49,201 nt of DNA from UBA1426 sp050953365. Lineage in GTDB: Bacteria > Bacillota > Clostridia > Peptostreptococcales > Anaerovoracaceae. The notes below the pieces were generated by a model. It was not told where the DNA came from and ran no database searches. It saw nothing but the letters and a program-made list of their open reading frames with translations. The position numbers were made by a program, and so were the translations under genes. The stretch covers positions 1-49,201 of the forward strand of contig JBMNMN010000007.1 of the NCBI GenBank assembly GCA_050953365.1, in the 5' to 3' direction. Within the stretch, counting starts at the first letter, position 1. Every line of letters begins with the position of its first letter. Shown here one piece after another: positions 16,165 to 24,469 of the stretch.

Positions 16165-17101
16165 AAATGGTGTTGTTTTGAAATTCCTTCTCCATGGCTT
16201 TGATGCGGTCATAGAGGAATTGGTTCACCGGTGTTGGGATGCGGTGCTTTTTCCCGAGGCGAATCACGGTCCCCGAAAACAGCTCCACTTCGGTGGGGCG
16301 CTTTGCATCTATATCCTGCGCCATAGAAGGTTTTCCATCGGGATGCAGAGCTTTTATGACGTTAATCCAGTAATGAAGGTCTTCCTCCGTCTGGGGAACG
16401 CCCTCCTTTTGCGAAATGGAGATGACTTCTCTCATGGCGGCTATCATGGTGTCTTGCGCCTCTCCTTCAACTTGAACATCTCCGTAGGTGCCTCGATACA
16501 CTCCGACGGTTTGGTTCACTCCTACGTTGAGCATGAATTTTCCCCACATCCGTTTCTGCATGTCGGTTTCCACTTCGTGGGGAAAGTCAGTGTGAAGAAA
16601 AAACTGCTCTACGGCCTTTACCTTGTCTGAAACGGTGCCGGGCTGCCGGTCGCCAAAACAAAGCATCCCCATATTTTCATATCGCAGGCTGTTTCCTGTA
16701 CGTATTCCGTCCATGCCTTGGGCGACGCAATAAAGGATATTTTCCCAGCCGTAGGCGCGGCTGATAACTTCTTCGCTGCTGATACCGTTCAGCGCGGATA
16801 AAATAATGGTATCCTTCCCGATTTGATTTCTCATATCTTGAATTGCTTTATCCAAACCGCCGAATTTAACGGTAAAAATAACCAGGTCTGCAGGACCGGT
16901 ATCTTCGTCGGGAGTGACAAAATGAAATTCACACTTTTCGCCGTTGCAGTATACCGGATTTCTGGTATAATTTTCAATTCTATTATTATCGGCGATGATG
17001 CGCAGCGTTCCCGGCGGCATTCGCTTGGACAGATGGTGTCCAAAAAGGATGCCCAGCGCGCCCAAACCGATAATGCTGACTGTTTCAATTTGTTTGACCA
17101 T
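16163..17101 (-). CDS. Ketopantoate reductase family protein (ApbA/PanE)
   Basis: NADPH-dependent reductase of the 2-dehydropantoate 2-reductase family, which serves pantothenate and CoA synthesis. The Rossmann loop is SIIGLGALGILFG, followed by the family motifs VIFTVKFGGLDKAI and LNGISSEEVI. The C-terminal domain contains MWGKFMLNVGVNQ with the catalytic Lys and Asn. 312 residues from ATG 17101; a TTG at 17110 is the longer alternative, but GGGGG lies 9 bp ahead of the ATG. No other pan gene is nearby, and several paralogues of unknown substrate exist in Clostridia, so I give no symbol. Confidence 0.85.
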   Translation of the reverse strand: MVKQIETVSIIGLGALGILFGHHLSKRMPPGTLRIIADNNRIENYTRNPVYCNGEKCEFHFVTPDEDTGPADLVIFTVKFGGLDKAIQDMRNQIGKDTIILSALNGISSEEVISRAYGWENILYCVAQGMDGIRTGNSLRYENMGMLCFGDRQPGTVSDKVKAVEQFFLHTDFPHEVETDMQKRMWGKFMLNVGVNQTVGVYRGTYGDVQVEGEAQDTMIAAMREVISISQKEGVPQTEEDLHYWINVIKALHPDGKPSMAQDIDAKRPTEVELFSGTVIRLGKKHRIPTPVNQFLYDRIKAMEKEFQNNTI

Positions 17102-17591
17102 TTTCGACAACCCCCGGTTCCGTTATCTTTTATAGTATTGTTTGCATATTAATTTATAGTTTTTTAGTGTTGCTCAGGCTTTTTTGACATGCCATATTAC
17201 AGCATTTTACTATTGAACTACAGGAAAAGCAAATCATAATAAAAAGCTGTATTTGGCGGTGTACCGCCGGCGAATACAACATCGCAATATTTGCCATCGA
17301 AGTATAAATTTTTAATTATATACTATGAGTATATACCAGTCAATATTAAATTTGCTTCCCGCATATAAATGTGTTATAATGATTTAAAGCAGCAAAACCT
17401 TGTCGTTTTTACTCAGAAAAATTATAGCAACGTTGTGAAGCAAGCCGATAGAGGCTTGCCTTATGTGTAATCAATACAGCGGCCGTATTTCAATCCTTGC
17501 CGCATTATGTGCTGAAAGGAAATGGGTGCGGTTTTTGTGTTTGTATGCGCTTCTATAAGCAATAGGTTAGGTAATAGAAAAGTGGGGAGAG
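17102..17591. other. Intergenic region, 490 bp, divergent
   Basis: No gene seen. It holds two hairpins. One is at about 17248-17280 (GGCGGTGTACCGCC flanked by TGTATT and AATACA), and the other is near 17444-17462 (GCAAGCC, loop, GGCTTGC). The AT-rich middle presumably carries the promoters for the divergent genes on either side. Confidence 0.5.
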
Positions 17592-18452
17592 ATGAAAGTG
17601 AAACTTATTAATAAGGAAGTAACTCACAGGATGTATGGGCAGGGAATTGTGGTTGATCTTTCGGATGGCTTTGTGGAAGTTCAGTTCCCCATAGGGAATA
17701 AGAAGTTTGTATTTCCCGATGCCTTTGGGACTCATTTGCTTCTTAAGGACCAGAAGATCGCGAAATCGATTCATAAAATAAAAGAAGAACGCGAGGAGCA
17801 GCTTAGACTCGAGGAAGAGAAGAAGGCGGAAGAAAGAATTGCCCAACTCAAGGAGCAGCAGATTCGCATGGAGGCGGAGAACCTTATTAAAAACCTCAAG
17901 ATTCATCCCGCTTCTCAGGCCGTCTTTTGGTGCGGTCAGGACGAACAGGAAAAGGTCTTTGCGGATTGGAGCGTCTTCACCGGCGAGGTGAAAAGCGGTG
18001 ACAAGAAAGGAAGGGTCAACCGTCCGATCCGCCTGCATCAAAACAGTGCCTGTTTATTAACGCTAAGGGAACCCGACGAACCGGAAAAAGACAGGCGTAT
18101 CCTAGGCGCTTTCATGGTGGGCACAACATTCGTCGGCAAACAATGCCAAGACGGCATAATCCATGCCCATGAAGAGTACCGAATCAGACTCACGGAAAAA
18201 GAATCAAAAAAGATGCTCTTTTGGAATTACTACGTGAAAGAAAAGAGTCCCCACAGTATTACGTGGAACACGGGAAGGTACCGTTATTTCGATAATATTA
18301 TGATGGCTCAAATTCTATGGGACGTCGTTTCTATGAGGAAAAAAGCTTCGGAGAAGGAGAGCGCTCAACGCTTTTTCGACCATTTTTGCAGTATGAACCG
18401 AATTGACAAAGAAAAACTTCCCAAGCCCAACGGCGCATTGATGAGGCTCTAA
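17592..18452 (+). CDS. Conserved-looking hypothetical protein, SH3-like start and coiled coil
   Basis: 286 residues, no signal peptide or membrane segment. It begins with a short beta-type module HRMYGQGIVVDLSDGFVEVQF, like the YGxGxV modules at the end of UvrD/PcrA helicases or in CarD-like proteins. A charged coiled coil follows, residues 60-100 (KIKEEREEQLRLEEEKK). The C-terminal globular half is rich in aromatic residues (VFWCGQDEQEKVFADW, FWNYYVKEKSPHS). I do not recognise the family. The ATG is only 2 bp from GGGGAG; GTG 17598 is a better-spaced alternative. Monocistronic, closed by a terminator at 18674. Confidence 0.75.
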   Translation: MKVKLINKEVTHRMYGQGIVVDLSDGFVEVQFPIGNKKFVFPDAFGTHLLLKDQKIAKSIHKIKEEREEQLRLEEEKKAEERIAQLKEQQIRMEAENLIKNLKIHPASQAVFWCGQDEQEKVFADWSVFTGEVKSGDKKGRVNRPIRLHQNSACLLTLREPDEPEKDRRILGAFMVGTTFVGKQCQDGIIHAHEEYRIRLTEKESKKMLFWNYYVKEKSPHSITWNTGRYRYFDNIMMAQILWDVVSMRKKASEKESAQRFFDHFCSMNRIDKEKLPKPNGALMRL

Positions 18453-18673
18453 GTTCACAGAGGCATTTTGTCACACGAATTGCCTTCTTTACATAAATTA
18501 TAGAAATACTGTAAGGATGTAAATGAAAATACAAAAGCGGGCTTTGCGTCCGGCGGGTCACAAGGTCTAAAAAAGGTCCTGCAAAGCATGCGGACCTTGA
18601 GAAAACACAAAGAATTGACAACTATATTTGAAAGCAAACACGGGGGAATCTCCGCGATTGCTCTCTTGATAAA

Positions 18674-18722
18674 GGGAAGTCCTCCCGCCCATTTGCGTGA
18701 GCAGGGGGGCTTCCCAATTTTA
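18674..18722. terminator. Bidirectional intrinsic terminator
   Basis: A 12- to 13-bp stem (GGGAAGTCCTCCC with GGGGGGCTTCCC, one or two wobbles) and a 17-nt loop, followed by AATTTTATTAT on the plus strand and a short T run on the minus strand. It serves the convergent 17592 gene and the glyoxalase remnant. Confidence 0.8.
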
Positions 18723-18729
18723 TTATAGA

Positions 18730-19058
18730 TCATCGCTTTGGTAAGATTTCCAACCAGTATCCGTCGGGATCGCAGATAAAATAAAGACCCATTTCTTTAT
18801 TTTCATAGCAGATTACGCCCATTTCCTTGTGCTTGGTGTATGCTGCTTCGTAATCATCGGCTTCGAAAGCCAGATGGAATTCGTTGTCGCCAAGATTGTA
18901 AGGCTCTTTACGATCGCGAAGCCAGGTCAGTTCCAATTGGTGCGATGACTCGTCATTGGCAAGGAATCTGAGCCTATAACTTCCTTCCGGGTCGTCTATT
19001 TCCCGAACCACTCTTAACCCCAGAGCCTCTTCGTAGAACTTGAGCGATCTCTCCAAGT
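18730..19058 (-). pseudogene. gloA: Glyoxalase I (lactoylglutathione lyase), 3' part, cut by IS21
   Basis: VOC-fold metalloenzyme family that detoxifies methylglyoxal. The visible part starts at LERSLKFYEEALGLRVVRE and runs to the normal end (CDPDGYWLEILPKR). The metal ligands expected in the second half are there (HLAFEADD and a final Glu in WLEIL). The first residues are missing and lie beyond the IS21 element at 21561-21608. Joining the two at the CTCCAAGT target duplication gives an uninterrupted protein of about 122 residues starting MKFKMIHNNLNVLDLERS. Without excision it cannot make a normal protein. Confidence 0.9.
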
Positions 19059-19158
19059 TGTTTTTTGCAAGAGAAATTTCCTCACTTTTGCAAAAATTTT
19101 TCCCCAGGCACCGGTGGGGAAATTTTATGTCAACCCCAGCAACTTTAGCAGCAAAATC

Positions 19159-19884
19159 TCATATGTTTAGTGCTGATTCCCGTAGCCTGTTGCTTTGACC
19201 GGGAAACAGCAGCAGGTGGCAGTGGTGGAGTAGCCGGTCGATGATAGCTCCAGTCATCTGCTCGTCATAGAACACATTTACCCATCTTGAAAACTCTATA
19301 TTGGTATTGATAATTACCGATTTACGCTCATAACACTCTGATATTACTTCAAACAAAAGCTGCGCACCTACACGGTCAAGAGGGACATAACCCCACTCAT
19401 CACAGATCAATAGATCGGCCTTATTAAGTGTTTTTAGAAAAGCAGATAAACTCCCGGCTTTCTTTTGCTCCGCCAACTTGTTCACAAGGGCTGATGTCCT
19501 GAAAAACCTAACCTCTAAACCCTTCTTACACGCTTCCACTCCTAAGGCTATGGAAAGATGCGTCTTCCCGGTTCCAACGTTGCCATACATGACAATGTTG
19601 GTCTTGTTTGCGATAAATTCACATTCTTTAAGGTATTCCGGAGTAACACCGCTGGGAAGAGTTACTTCATCAAACCTAAAGCTTTCAAAGGTCTTTATGG
19701 TATAAAAACCAGCCTTTTTTAGCAACTTATCCCTCCTTGCTTTTTCACGGTGTGTTATCTCCGCTTGAAGAAGTTTAAGCAGATACTCCTGATGGCTGTC
19801 TGCCTGGATCTTCACCGACATTTCCACGATGTTTTTGCTTAAACGAAGCCTCTTACAGCAAGAAGCAATATCATACTCTAACAT
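19159..19884 (-). CDS. istB: IS21-family ATP-binding helper IstB
   Basis: AAA+ ATPase that assists IstA and selects targets. Walker A is GNVGTGKTHLS and Walker B is LLICDEWGYVPLD; the arginine-rich end region is present. 241 residues from ATG 19884, typical. An upstream in-frame start exists at 19911, but MLEYDIAS is the usual opening and its ATG overlaps the istA stop (GGATGTTAG), so the two are translationally coupled. It looks intact. Confidence 0.92.
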   Translation of the reverse strand: MLEYDIASCCKRLRLSKNIVEMSVKIQADSHQEYLLKLLQAEITHREKARRDKLLKKAGFYTIKTFESFRFDEVTLPSGVTPEYLKECEFIANKTNIVMYGNVGTGKTHLSIALGVEACKKGLEVRFFRTSALVNKLAEQKKAGSLSAFLKTLNKADLLICDEWGYVPLDRVGAQLLFEVISECYERKSVIINTNIEFSRWVNVFYDEQMTGAIIDRLLHHCHLLLFPGQSNRLRESALNI

Positions 19885-21404
19885 CCCTTTACACCTGCCT
19901 TCCCAAGACATTTGTCATAGGCTATAAAGTTAGGCTCGTACCTTTTTAGATTTGGTATATGTTCAGGCAGACGCACTGGTTCAAGCTGCAGTGCTTTTTC
20001 ATGCAGCCGGCTGTGTAGATTTATTAAACTATCTACATCAGTAACTCCATAGGATAGTGCAGCACGAATGGTCTCAACCGCTTTTTCAAAGCTGCTCCTT
20101 TGTGTCAGGTCGGCAATTGTTCTTAACACTTTCCCTTTTTCTTGCTTGCTTAAATCCTCCATATACTCTTTTATGGGCTGCGGCAACATATGATAAACAC
20201 CTGTGTATTTCAACGCGCCCGGCCTTCGTGCCAACAGATTAAGATACGGCAACCACTGCATGCTTTGTTGCTTATAGTTACCGTAGAGCCTTTCATGACG
20301 CACTATCTCCCGATAGCTTTCATCAAGCACTGTTACATGAAAGGCAGTCAGCCTGACCAGTACATATTTGTTTGCGAATTTAGGCGCTGAGGAATATTCG
20401 TGCAGGCCTTTGTTGAGCAAAAATTTGCCATATCCGTTTGTCTTCACTGTTATGTATTTGCTTGTATCAAAAGCTGTTTTGGGCAGTTCCAGAAGGGCTG
20501 TTTTATCGTCTCTGTATAGCTCTTCGATCGTCCCGTTCTTTCGGTAATGCGTCCTTTTGGCATCTTCTTCACACCTTCTCAGGAGTTCTTCATTGAATTC
20601 ACTGATGTCTTCAAAACGTGGTACCGGTACCAGCATGTTTCTCCTATGATAGCCAACCTTGTTCTCCACATTGCCTTTTTCATGTCCGGCATCTACATTA
20701 CAGAAGGCCGCTTCGAAACGGTAATGTTCCATGAAACGCATGAAGTCATCTGTCAGATTCCTGCCTCCGCCTTTTATTACCTTAGCTACTATGGTGCTGG
20801 CATTATCAAACCATATCCTTGGCGGCACTCCTCCTATGTGCTCAAATATTGCCTTCAAACCCTCGAACAGGCATTCTTGGTTCTCTCCTTTGAATAGCTG
20901 AGTATATCCCTTGTTGCTGTGTGGAAATGATAAAGTCAGACTTTTCCCTCTGTAGTGCCTGCCATTTTCATAAAAGTCAGCATCGCCAAAGTCTGCCTGA
21001 GCCTCACCAGGTGTATGCTCTAATGGCAGAAATCCTTCTTTTGCGCTGAATATCTCTTTTTTCTTTACAGCTACATATCCCGCTACAGTCCTGTAGGAAC
21101 AGTTGAAGCCTTCTCCGTACTTTTCCACCAGCCGGTCGTATATTCGTTTTGCTGTGTGTCTTTGCTTGCGCCTGGCCTTTTTATCCTCGTTTAGCCATGC
21201 ATCAATGTCATGCTTGTATGGATCAAGTTTCGGAAAGGCATTTTCCTTCTTCACTTTCGGCAGTTCCTGATTCCAGTCCTCTTTGTCAAGATATGCCCTT
21301 ACCGTTTTGCGGTCATGGCCGGTTTCTCTGGCTATCTCGCTGATATTTTTCCCTTCCTCAAAATACATTTTTCTGATATCCTTGATTTGGGTCATTGATA
21401 GCAT
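19878..21404 (-). CDS. istA: IS21-family transposase IstA
   Basis: DDE transposase. An N-terminal HTH lies at residues 10-40 (EEGKNISEIARETGHDRKTVRAYL). The catalytic residues are D in QADFGDADFY, D in IWFDNASTIV and E in HEKGNVENKVGYHRRN. About 508 residues from ATG 21404, which follows GGAGGATTGGAGG; a longer frame from 21473 is open but lacks a good site. The C-terminal part contains the Mu-type beta-barrel region. Complete, so the element may still be mobile. Confidence 0.92.
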   Translation of the reverse strand: MLSMTQIKDIRKMYFEEGKNISEIARETGHDRKTVRAYLDKEDWNQELPKVKKENAFPKLDPYKHDIDAWLNEDKKARRKQRHTAKRIYDRLVEKYGEGFNCSYRTVAGYVAVKKKEIFSAKEGFLPLEHTPGEAQADFGDADFYENGRHYRGKSLTLSFPHSNKGYTQLFKGENQECLFEGLKAIFEHIGGVPPRIWFDNASTIVAKVIKGGGRNLTDDFMRFMEHYRFEAAFCNVDAGHEKGNVENKVGYHRRNMLVPVPRFEDISEFNEELLRRCEEDAKRTHYRKNGTIEELYRDDKTALLELPKTAFDTSKYITVKTNGYGKFLLNKGLHEYSSAPKFANKYVLVRLTAFHVTVLDESYREIVRHERLYGNYKQQSMQWLPYLNLLARRPGALKYTGVYHMLPQPIKEYMEDLSKQEKGKVLRTIADLTQRSSFEKAVETIRAALSYGVTDVDSLINLHSRLHEKALQLEPVRLPEHIPNLKRYEPNFIAYDKCLGKAGVKGC

Positions 21405-21560
21405 CCTCCAATCCTCCTTGTAACTGATTTTGTCATCAATCACAAGGATATTATGTTGGTGTGGTGCCTTCAATGGCCTTTTGCAATTATGAGGAAATCA
21501 TCGTTGCAAAACTGGGGAAATTTTTTTGCAACTTCGTCCGTTTTTATTATGCAATAAATA

Positions 21561-21608
21561 CTCCAAGTCCAGGACATTGAGATTGTTGTGAATCATCTTA
21601 AACTTCAT
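21561..21608 (-). pseudogene. gloA: Glyoxalase I, 5' fragment (16 codons)
   Basis: ATG 21608 with GGAGG 8 bp ahead starts MKFKMIHNNLNVLDLE, the N-terminus missing from the 18730-19058 fragment. The metal-ligand His7 is here. The frame then runs into the IS21 end and terminates inside it. The 8-bp CTCCAAGT at its end is the target duplication. Confidence 0.88.
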
Positions 21609-21663
21609 AACGCCACCTCCTGGCTAAAAGTGTACCCCTAGAAATACTTCGATAAACATGCCA

Positions 21664-21694
21664 AAACCCCCAAATCGCTTTGATTCGGGGGTTT
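21664..21694 (-). terminator. Terminator-like hairpin upstream of gloA
   Basis: Arms AAACCCCCAAATC and GATTCGGGGGTTT with one mismatch; on the minus strand the stem is followed by TTTTGG. It would insulate gloA from the ribosomal operon to the right. Confidence 0.6.
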
Positions 21695-21715
21695 GTAATA
21701 CAGAGATGATGTTCA

Positions 21716-21923
21716 GTTACAAATAAGTTTGCTCACGTAGTTACAAAGTTTGCTCGTGTTGAAATGTAGTTGTTTCAAGGCTTCTCGCTGTTTCTTCCCT
21801 TGTAGTGACAAAGTTTGCTCTCGGGTTTTATTACCTTAAAAAATATAAAAAAAGATATAAAAAATGAGAAAATGACAAGCGAGTTTGCTCGTGAGCAGTG
21901 AAGAATGACAAAGTTTGCTCGTG
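21716..21923. repeat. Repeat array, family B (five copies plus one inverted)
   Basis: A 19-bp element of form GTTACAAAGTTTGCTCGTG. Copies at 21716-21736 (with an insert), 21740-21758, 21805-21823, 21872-21893 (with an insert) and 21905-21923. An inverted partial copy lies at about 22117-22135. Spacing is irregular. It lies between the gloA promoter region and rpsI. Confidence 0.8.
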
Positions 21924-22071
21924 GAAGGTAATGAGTATTCATACGCAGGGTATAACCTACGGGAGGAAATATCGAAACCACCTACACATCGGAATTCTAC
22001 TTGCTTTCGAGGGATTAAAACTACGTCCGTTTAGCATATTTTTATTTATTTCTATATCTATTTTTGAACAC

Positions 22072-22112
22072 AAAAAAACCGCCAAAGGTTTTTATACCTA
22101 TGACGGTTTTGT
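22072..22112 (-). terminator. Intrinsic terminator of rplM-rpsI
   Basis: On the minus strand AAACCGTCATAGGT pairs imperfectly with ACCTTTGGCGGTTT and is followed by a run of Ts (the A7 at 22072-22078). Confidence 0.85.
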
Positions 22113-22168
22113 AAACTCGCAAACAAACTTTGTAAGTTTGAACAAACTCGAGTGTAAAGAAACAATGA

Positions 22169-22561
22169 TTATCTCTTTGAGAACTGGGATGCTCTACGGG
22201 CTTTCTTGAGTCCGTATTTCTTTCTTTCCTTCATTCTCGGGTCTCTTGTAAGGAAACCTGCGGCCTTCAGCGCGGGACGATATTCGATGTCCGCTGCGCA
22301 CAGAGCTCTGGAAATGCCGTGACGCAATGCTCCGGCCTGTCCGGTGGTTCCGCCGCCTCTGACAGTTGCGATAACGTCGAACTTGCCCTCAACTCCCGCA
22401 ACTTCAAAGGGTCTCTTTACTTCTCTCTTAAGAATCTCCATTCCGAAATAATCGTCAAGAGGCTTCTTGTTTACGGTAACTTCGCCTTTCCCGGGGATTA
22501 ATCTGACGCGGGCTACAGACGACTTTCTTCTACCTGTTCCATAATACTGCATCTTTGCCAT
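22169..22561 (-). CDS. rpsI: 30S ribosomal protein S9
   Basis: Component of the small ribosomal subunit head, whose C-terminal tail reaches the P-site tRNA. Opens MAKMQYYGTGRRKSSVARVRL, contains GGGTTGQAGALRHGISRAL, and ends in the conserved basic tail KKARRASQFSKR. 130 residues, normal. AGGGGAGG precedes the ATG. It follows rplM by 16 bp, the usual rplM-rpsI pair. Confidence 0.98.
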   Translation of the reverse strand: MAKMQYYGTGRRKSSVARVRLIPGKGEVTVNKKPLDDYFGMEILKREVKRPFEVAGVEGKFDVIATVRGGGTTGQAGALRHGISRALCAADIEYRPALKAAGFLTRDPRMKERKKYGLKKARRASQFSKR

Positions 22562-22577
22562 CTACGATTCCTCCCCT

Positions 22578-23006
22578 CTAAAATTCCCAAACTTCAGGCT
22601 TTTGCGCCTCGTGTTTGTGTGTGGGTCCGGCATAGACCTTCAACTTCTTATACATTTGTCTACCGAGCTTTCCTTTCGGCAGCATTCCTTTGATTGCGTG
22701 GCGAATAATGGCATCGGGCTTCTTCGCTTGCAATTTTTCAAAGGTGATTTCTCTGAGACCGCCGGGATAACCTGTGTGATGCTTGTAAATCTTGGTCTTT
22801 CTCTTATCGCCGGTGACGTTAATTTTCTCTGCGTTGATTATGATTACATAGTCTCCTGTATCTACGTGAGGAGTAAATATTGGTTTTTTCTTGCCTCTCA
22901 GAATCGAAGCGGCTTCTGTCGCCAGTCTGCCAAGGGTTTTACCCTCTGCATCGATGACGTACCATTTCCTTTCCACTTCGTGAGGTTTTGCTACGAATGA
23001 TTTCAT
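22578..23006 (-). CDS. rplM: 50S ribosomal protein L13
   Basis: Early-assembly protein of the large subunit. Begins MKSFVAKPHEVERKWYVIDA and has VDTGDYVIIINAEKI and HHTGYPGGLRE. 142 residues from ATG 23006, which lies 9 bp after GGAGG; an ATG at 23015 and an ORF start at 23057 are less likely. First gene of the rplM-rpsI operon behind a near-consensus promoter and a roughly 100-nt leader. Confidence 0.97.
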   Translation of the reverse strand: MKSFVAKPHEVERKWYVIDAEGKTLGRLATEAASILRGKKKPIFTPHVDTGDYVIIINAEKINVTGDKRKTKIYKHHTGYPGGLREITFEKLQAKKPDAIIRHAIKGMLPKGKLGRQMYKKLKVYAGPTHKHEAQKPEVWEF

Positions 23007-23100
23007 TGTGTTCATCCTCCTGCCTGGGCGTTTCACCCCACCCTGGCTTGTTTTCATAATGTACTAATCTCCGGGGCTAGTGGATTTTGCACATAATGCA
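23007..23100 (-). promoter_or_regulatory. rplM leader, possible L13 autoregulatory structure
   Basis: The 5' leader includes a GC-rich hairpin formed by GCCAGGG and CGCCCAGGC just ahead of the ribosome binding site. Firmicutes often have an L13 leader here, through which ribosomal protein binding reduces expression. I cannot confirm the consensus without a covariance search. Confidence 0.35.
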
Positions 23101-23106
23101 GTAAAA

Positions 23107-23135
23107 AGTATACTGACTTTCGCTGCATATGTCAA
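23107..23135 (-). promoter_or_regulatory. Sigma-A promoter of rplM-rpsI
   Basis: Read on the minus strand: TTGACA (23135-23130), 17-bp spacer, TATACT (23112-23107). A strong promoter, as expected for ribosomal genes. Confidence 0.88.
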
Positions 23136-23143
23136 GTAATTTT

Positions 23144-24469
23144 TTATTCGTTGCGCAGGCTTTCCAGGGCCGACAGACGCATGGCGCGCCTTGCGGGGGA
23201 GTAACCGGCAATGAGGCCGATAACAGTAGCAAAGAGCAATCCGCCTATGGCTATCCACCAGGGAATGATGGAGATATTGGAACCGCCGCCCATCATCCAG
23301 CCGAGAAATGCGCCGAGCACGCCGGCCAATACGGTATTTAACAGGAGGGAGATGATAAAGCTCAAAATCACGCCGAGAAGACCTCCGATAAACCCGATGA
23401 GCCCTGCCTCCAGCAGAAACATCCTGCGTATATCCGGCAGGTTCGCGCCGATAACCTTCATGACGCCGATTTCCTTGGTACGCTCGTAGATGGACATAAT
23501 CATGGTATTGGTAATGCCCAGGGCTGCCACGAACAGGGAGATAGCTCCGATGCCGCCCAAAACGCCCTGAATCATGCGGGACTGTTCCTGCATGGCCTCA
23601 AGCCAGTCGTTGAGGCTGCTTGTCTGAAAGCCCATTTCGCGAATGGCATCGCTGACGTCCTGAACGTCGTTGATGTCTCCTACATATACCATAGCATTAT
23701 TATATGTCAACTGGTTTACCGCCGGCTCTTTCCGGGCCTTTCGCAGGTCCGCCTGGATCTCCTTCATAGAATCCAGATCCGTGTATACATAATAGGCAGT
23801 TTCGTTATTGGGGTTTGCCAGCAGGCCAACACCCTTTGCCTTGTATGTTTTATAATCGATATCTTCGGTGCTGTAGCGGCGCTTCTGGCCGTATTCATAG
23901 TCGCCGGTAATGATAATTTTATCGGTTATGACATCTACCTTGGCTTCGCCGTCCCAACTGCTGTACATGGTTTTTTTCGGGTTGTAGAACCAGCTTGGCA
24001 CCTGGTTGCCGAAAACAAGATTAAATTTGTCCCCTGGTTGAAGGAGTCTGCCTTCCTGAAGTTCGTAACCGAACTTCTGCATCACTTCCGGTCGCATGCC
24101 TACAATACCCACCTGAGCAACGTACTTTCCGATGGCTATTGTCATGTATTCCTCTAACCTGGGAGTGGCCGCTTCCACGCCTTTAATCTTTTCAAATGCA
24201 GCTATGGCCTTATCGTCCAGCTGGGCCGGCTGGCCGTCTCCCGTATCAATAATTGGGCCGTACATGCCGCCGCCGTATACATTTACAAGGTGCAGATCTC
24301 CGTAGCTTGCGATCTGTTCCTCAAAATTGGCTGACATGCCGAAGCCGATAGAGAGCATGACGATGATGGCGCAGGTGCCCACCACAACACCGATTACGGC
24401 AAGCAATGTTCTCGTTTTTCGCCGCAGCAGGTTTCGCAACCCAAGCAGCAGCAGATCTTTACCGTTCAT
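23144..24469 (-). CDS. ABC transporter permease, MacB/FtsX type
   Basis: 441 residues. An N-terminal membrane segment (residues 17-38) is followed by a large extracellular MacB_PCD-like domain. Three C-terminal membrane segments form the FtsX domain (ITNTMIMSIYERTKEIGVMKVIGA is the signature around residue 325, split by charged residues). Start ATG 24469 overlaps the end of the CARDB-like gene by 11 bp. With that protein and the ATPase at 27633 it forms a three-gene system of the MacB class, which usually powers export or a mechanotransmission event rather than import. Substrate unknown. Confidence 0.88.
   Translation of the reverse strand: MNGKDLLLLGLRNLLRRKTRTLLAVIGVVVGTCAIIVMLSIGFGMSANFEEQIASYGDLHLVNVYGGGMYGPIIDTGDGQPAQLDDKAIAAFEKIKGVEAATPRLEEYMTIAIGKYVAQVGIVGMRPEVMQKFGYELQEGRLLQPGDKFNLVFGNQVPSWFYNPKKTMYSSWDGEAKVDVITDKIIITGDYEYGQKRRYSTEDIDYKTYKAKGVGLLANPNNETAYYVYTDLDSMKEIQADLRKARKEPAVNQLTYNNAMVYVGDINDVQDVSDAIREMGFQTSSLNDWLEAMQEQSRMIQGVLGGIGAISLFVAALGITNTMIMSIYERTKEIGVMKVIGANLPDIRRMFLLEAGLIGFIGGLLGVILSFIISLLLNTVLAGVLGAFLGWMMGGGSNISIIPWWIAIGGLLFATVIGLIAGYSPARRAMRLSALESLRNE

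Larger units (their letters stand above)
19059..21560 (-). mobile_element. IS21-family insertion sequence, 2502 bp, with 8-bp target duplication
   Basis: Carries istA and istB. The target duplication CTCCAAGT is seen at 19051-19058 and 21561-21568. Terminal sequences (TGTTTTTTGCAAGAGAAA on the left and TATTTATTGCATAATAAA read inward from the right) match at most positions. Further in, a stronger repeat contains TTGCAA, AAATTTCC and TTTTGCAA in both ends. Such multiple end repeats are typical transposase sites of IS21. It interrupts gloA after its 16th codon. Confidence 0.93.

Noticed and set aside
17442..17465. Riboswitch upstream of the 17592 gene
   Set aside because: Only a short GCAAGCC/GGCTTGC hairpin is present; no match to a riboswitch consensus that I know.
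21716..21923. CRISPR array
   Set aside because: Repeats are too short, spacing is irregular (24, 65, 67 and 33 bp), one copy is inverted, and no cas genes are present.
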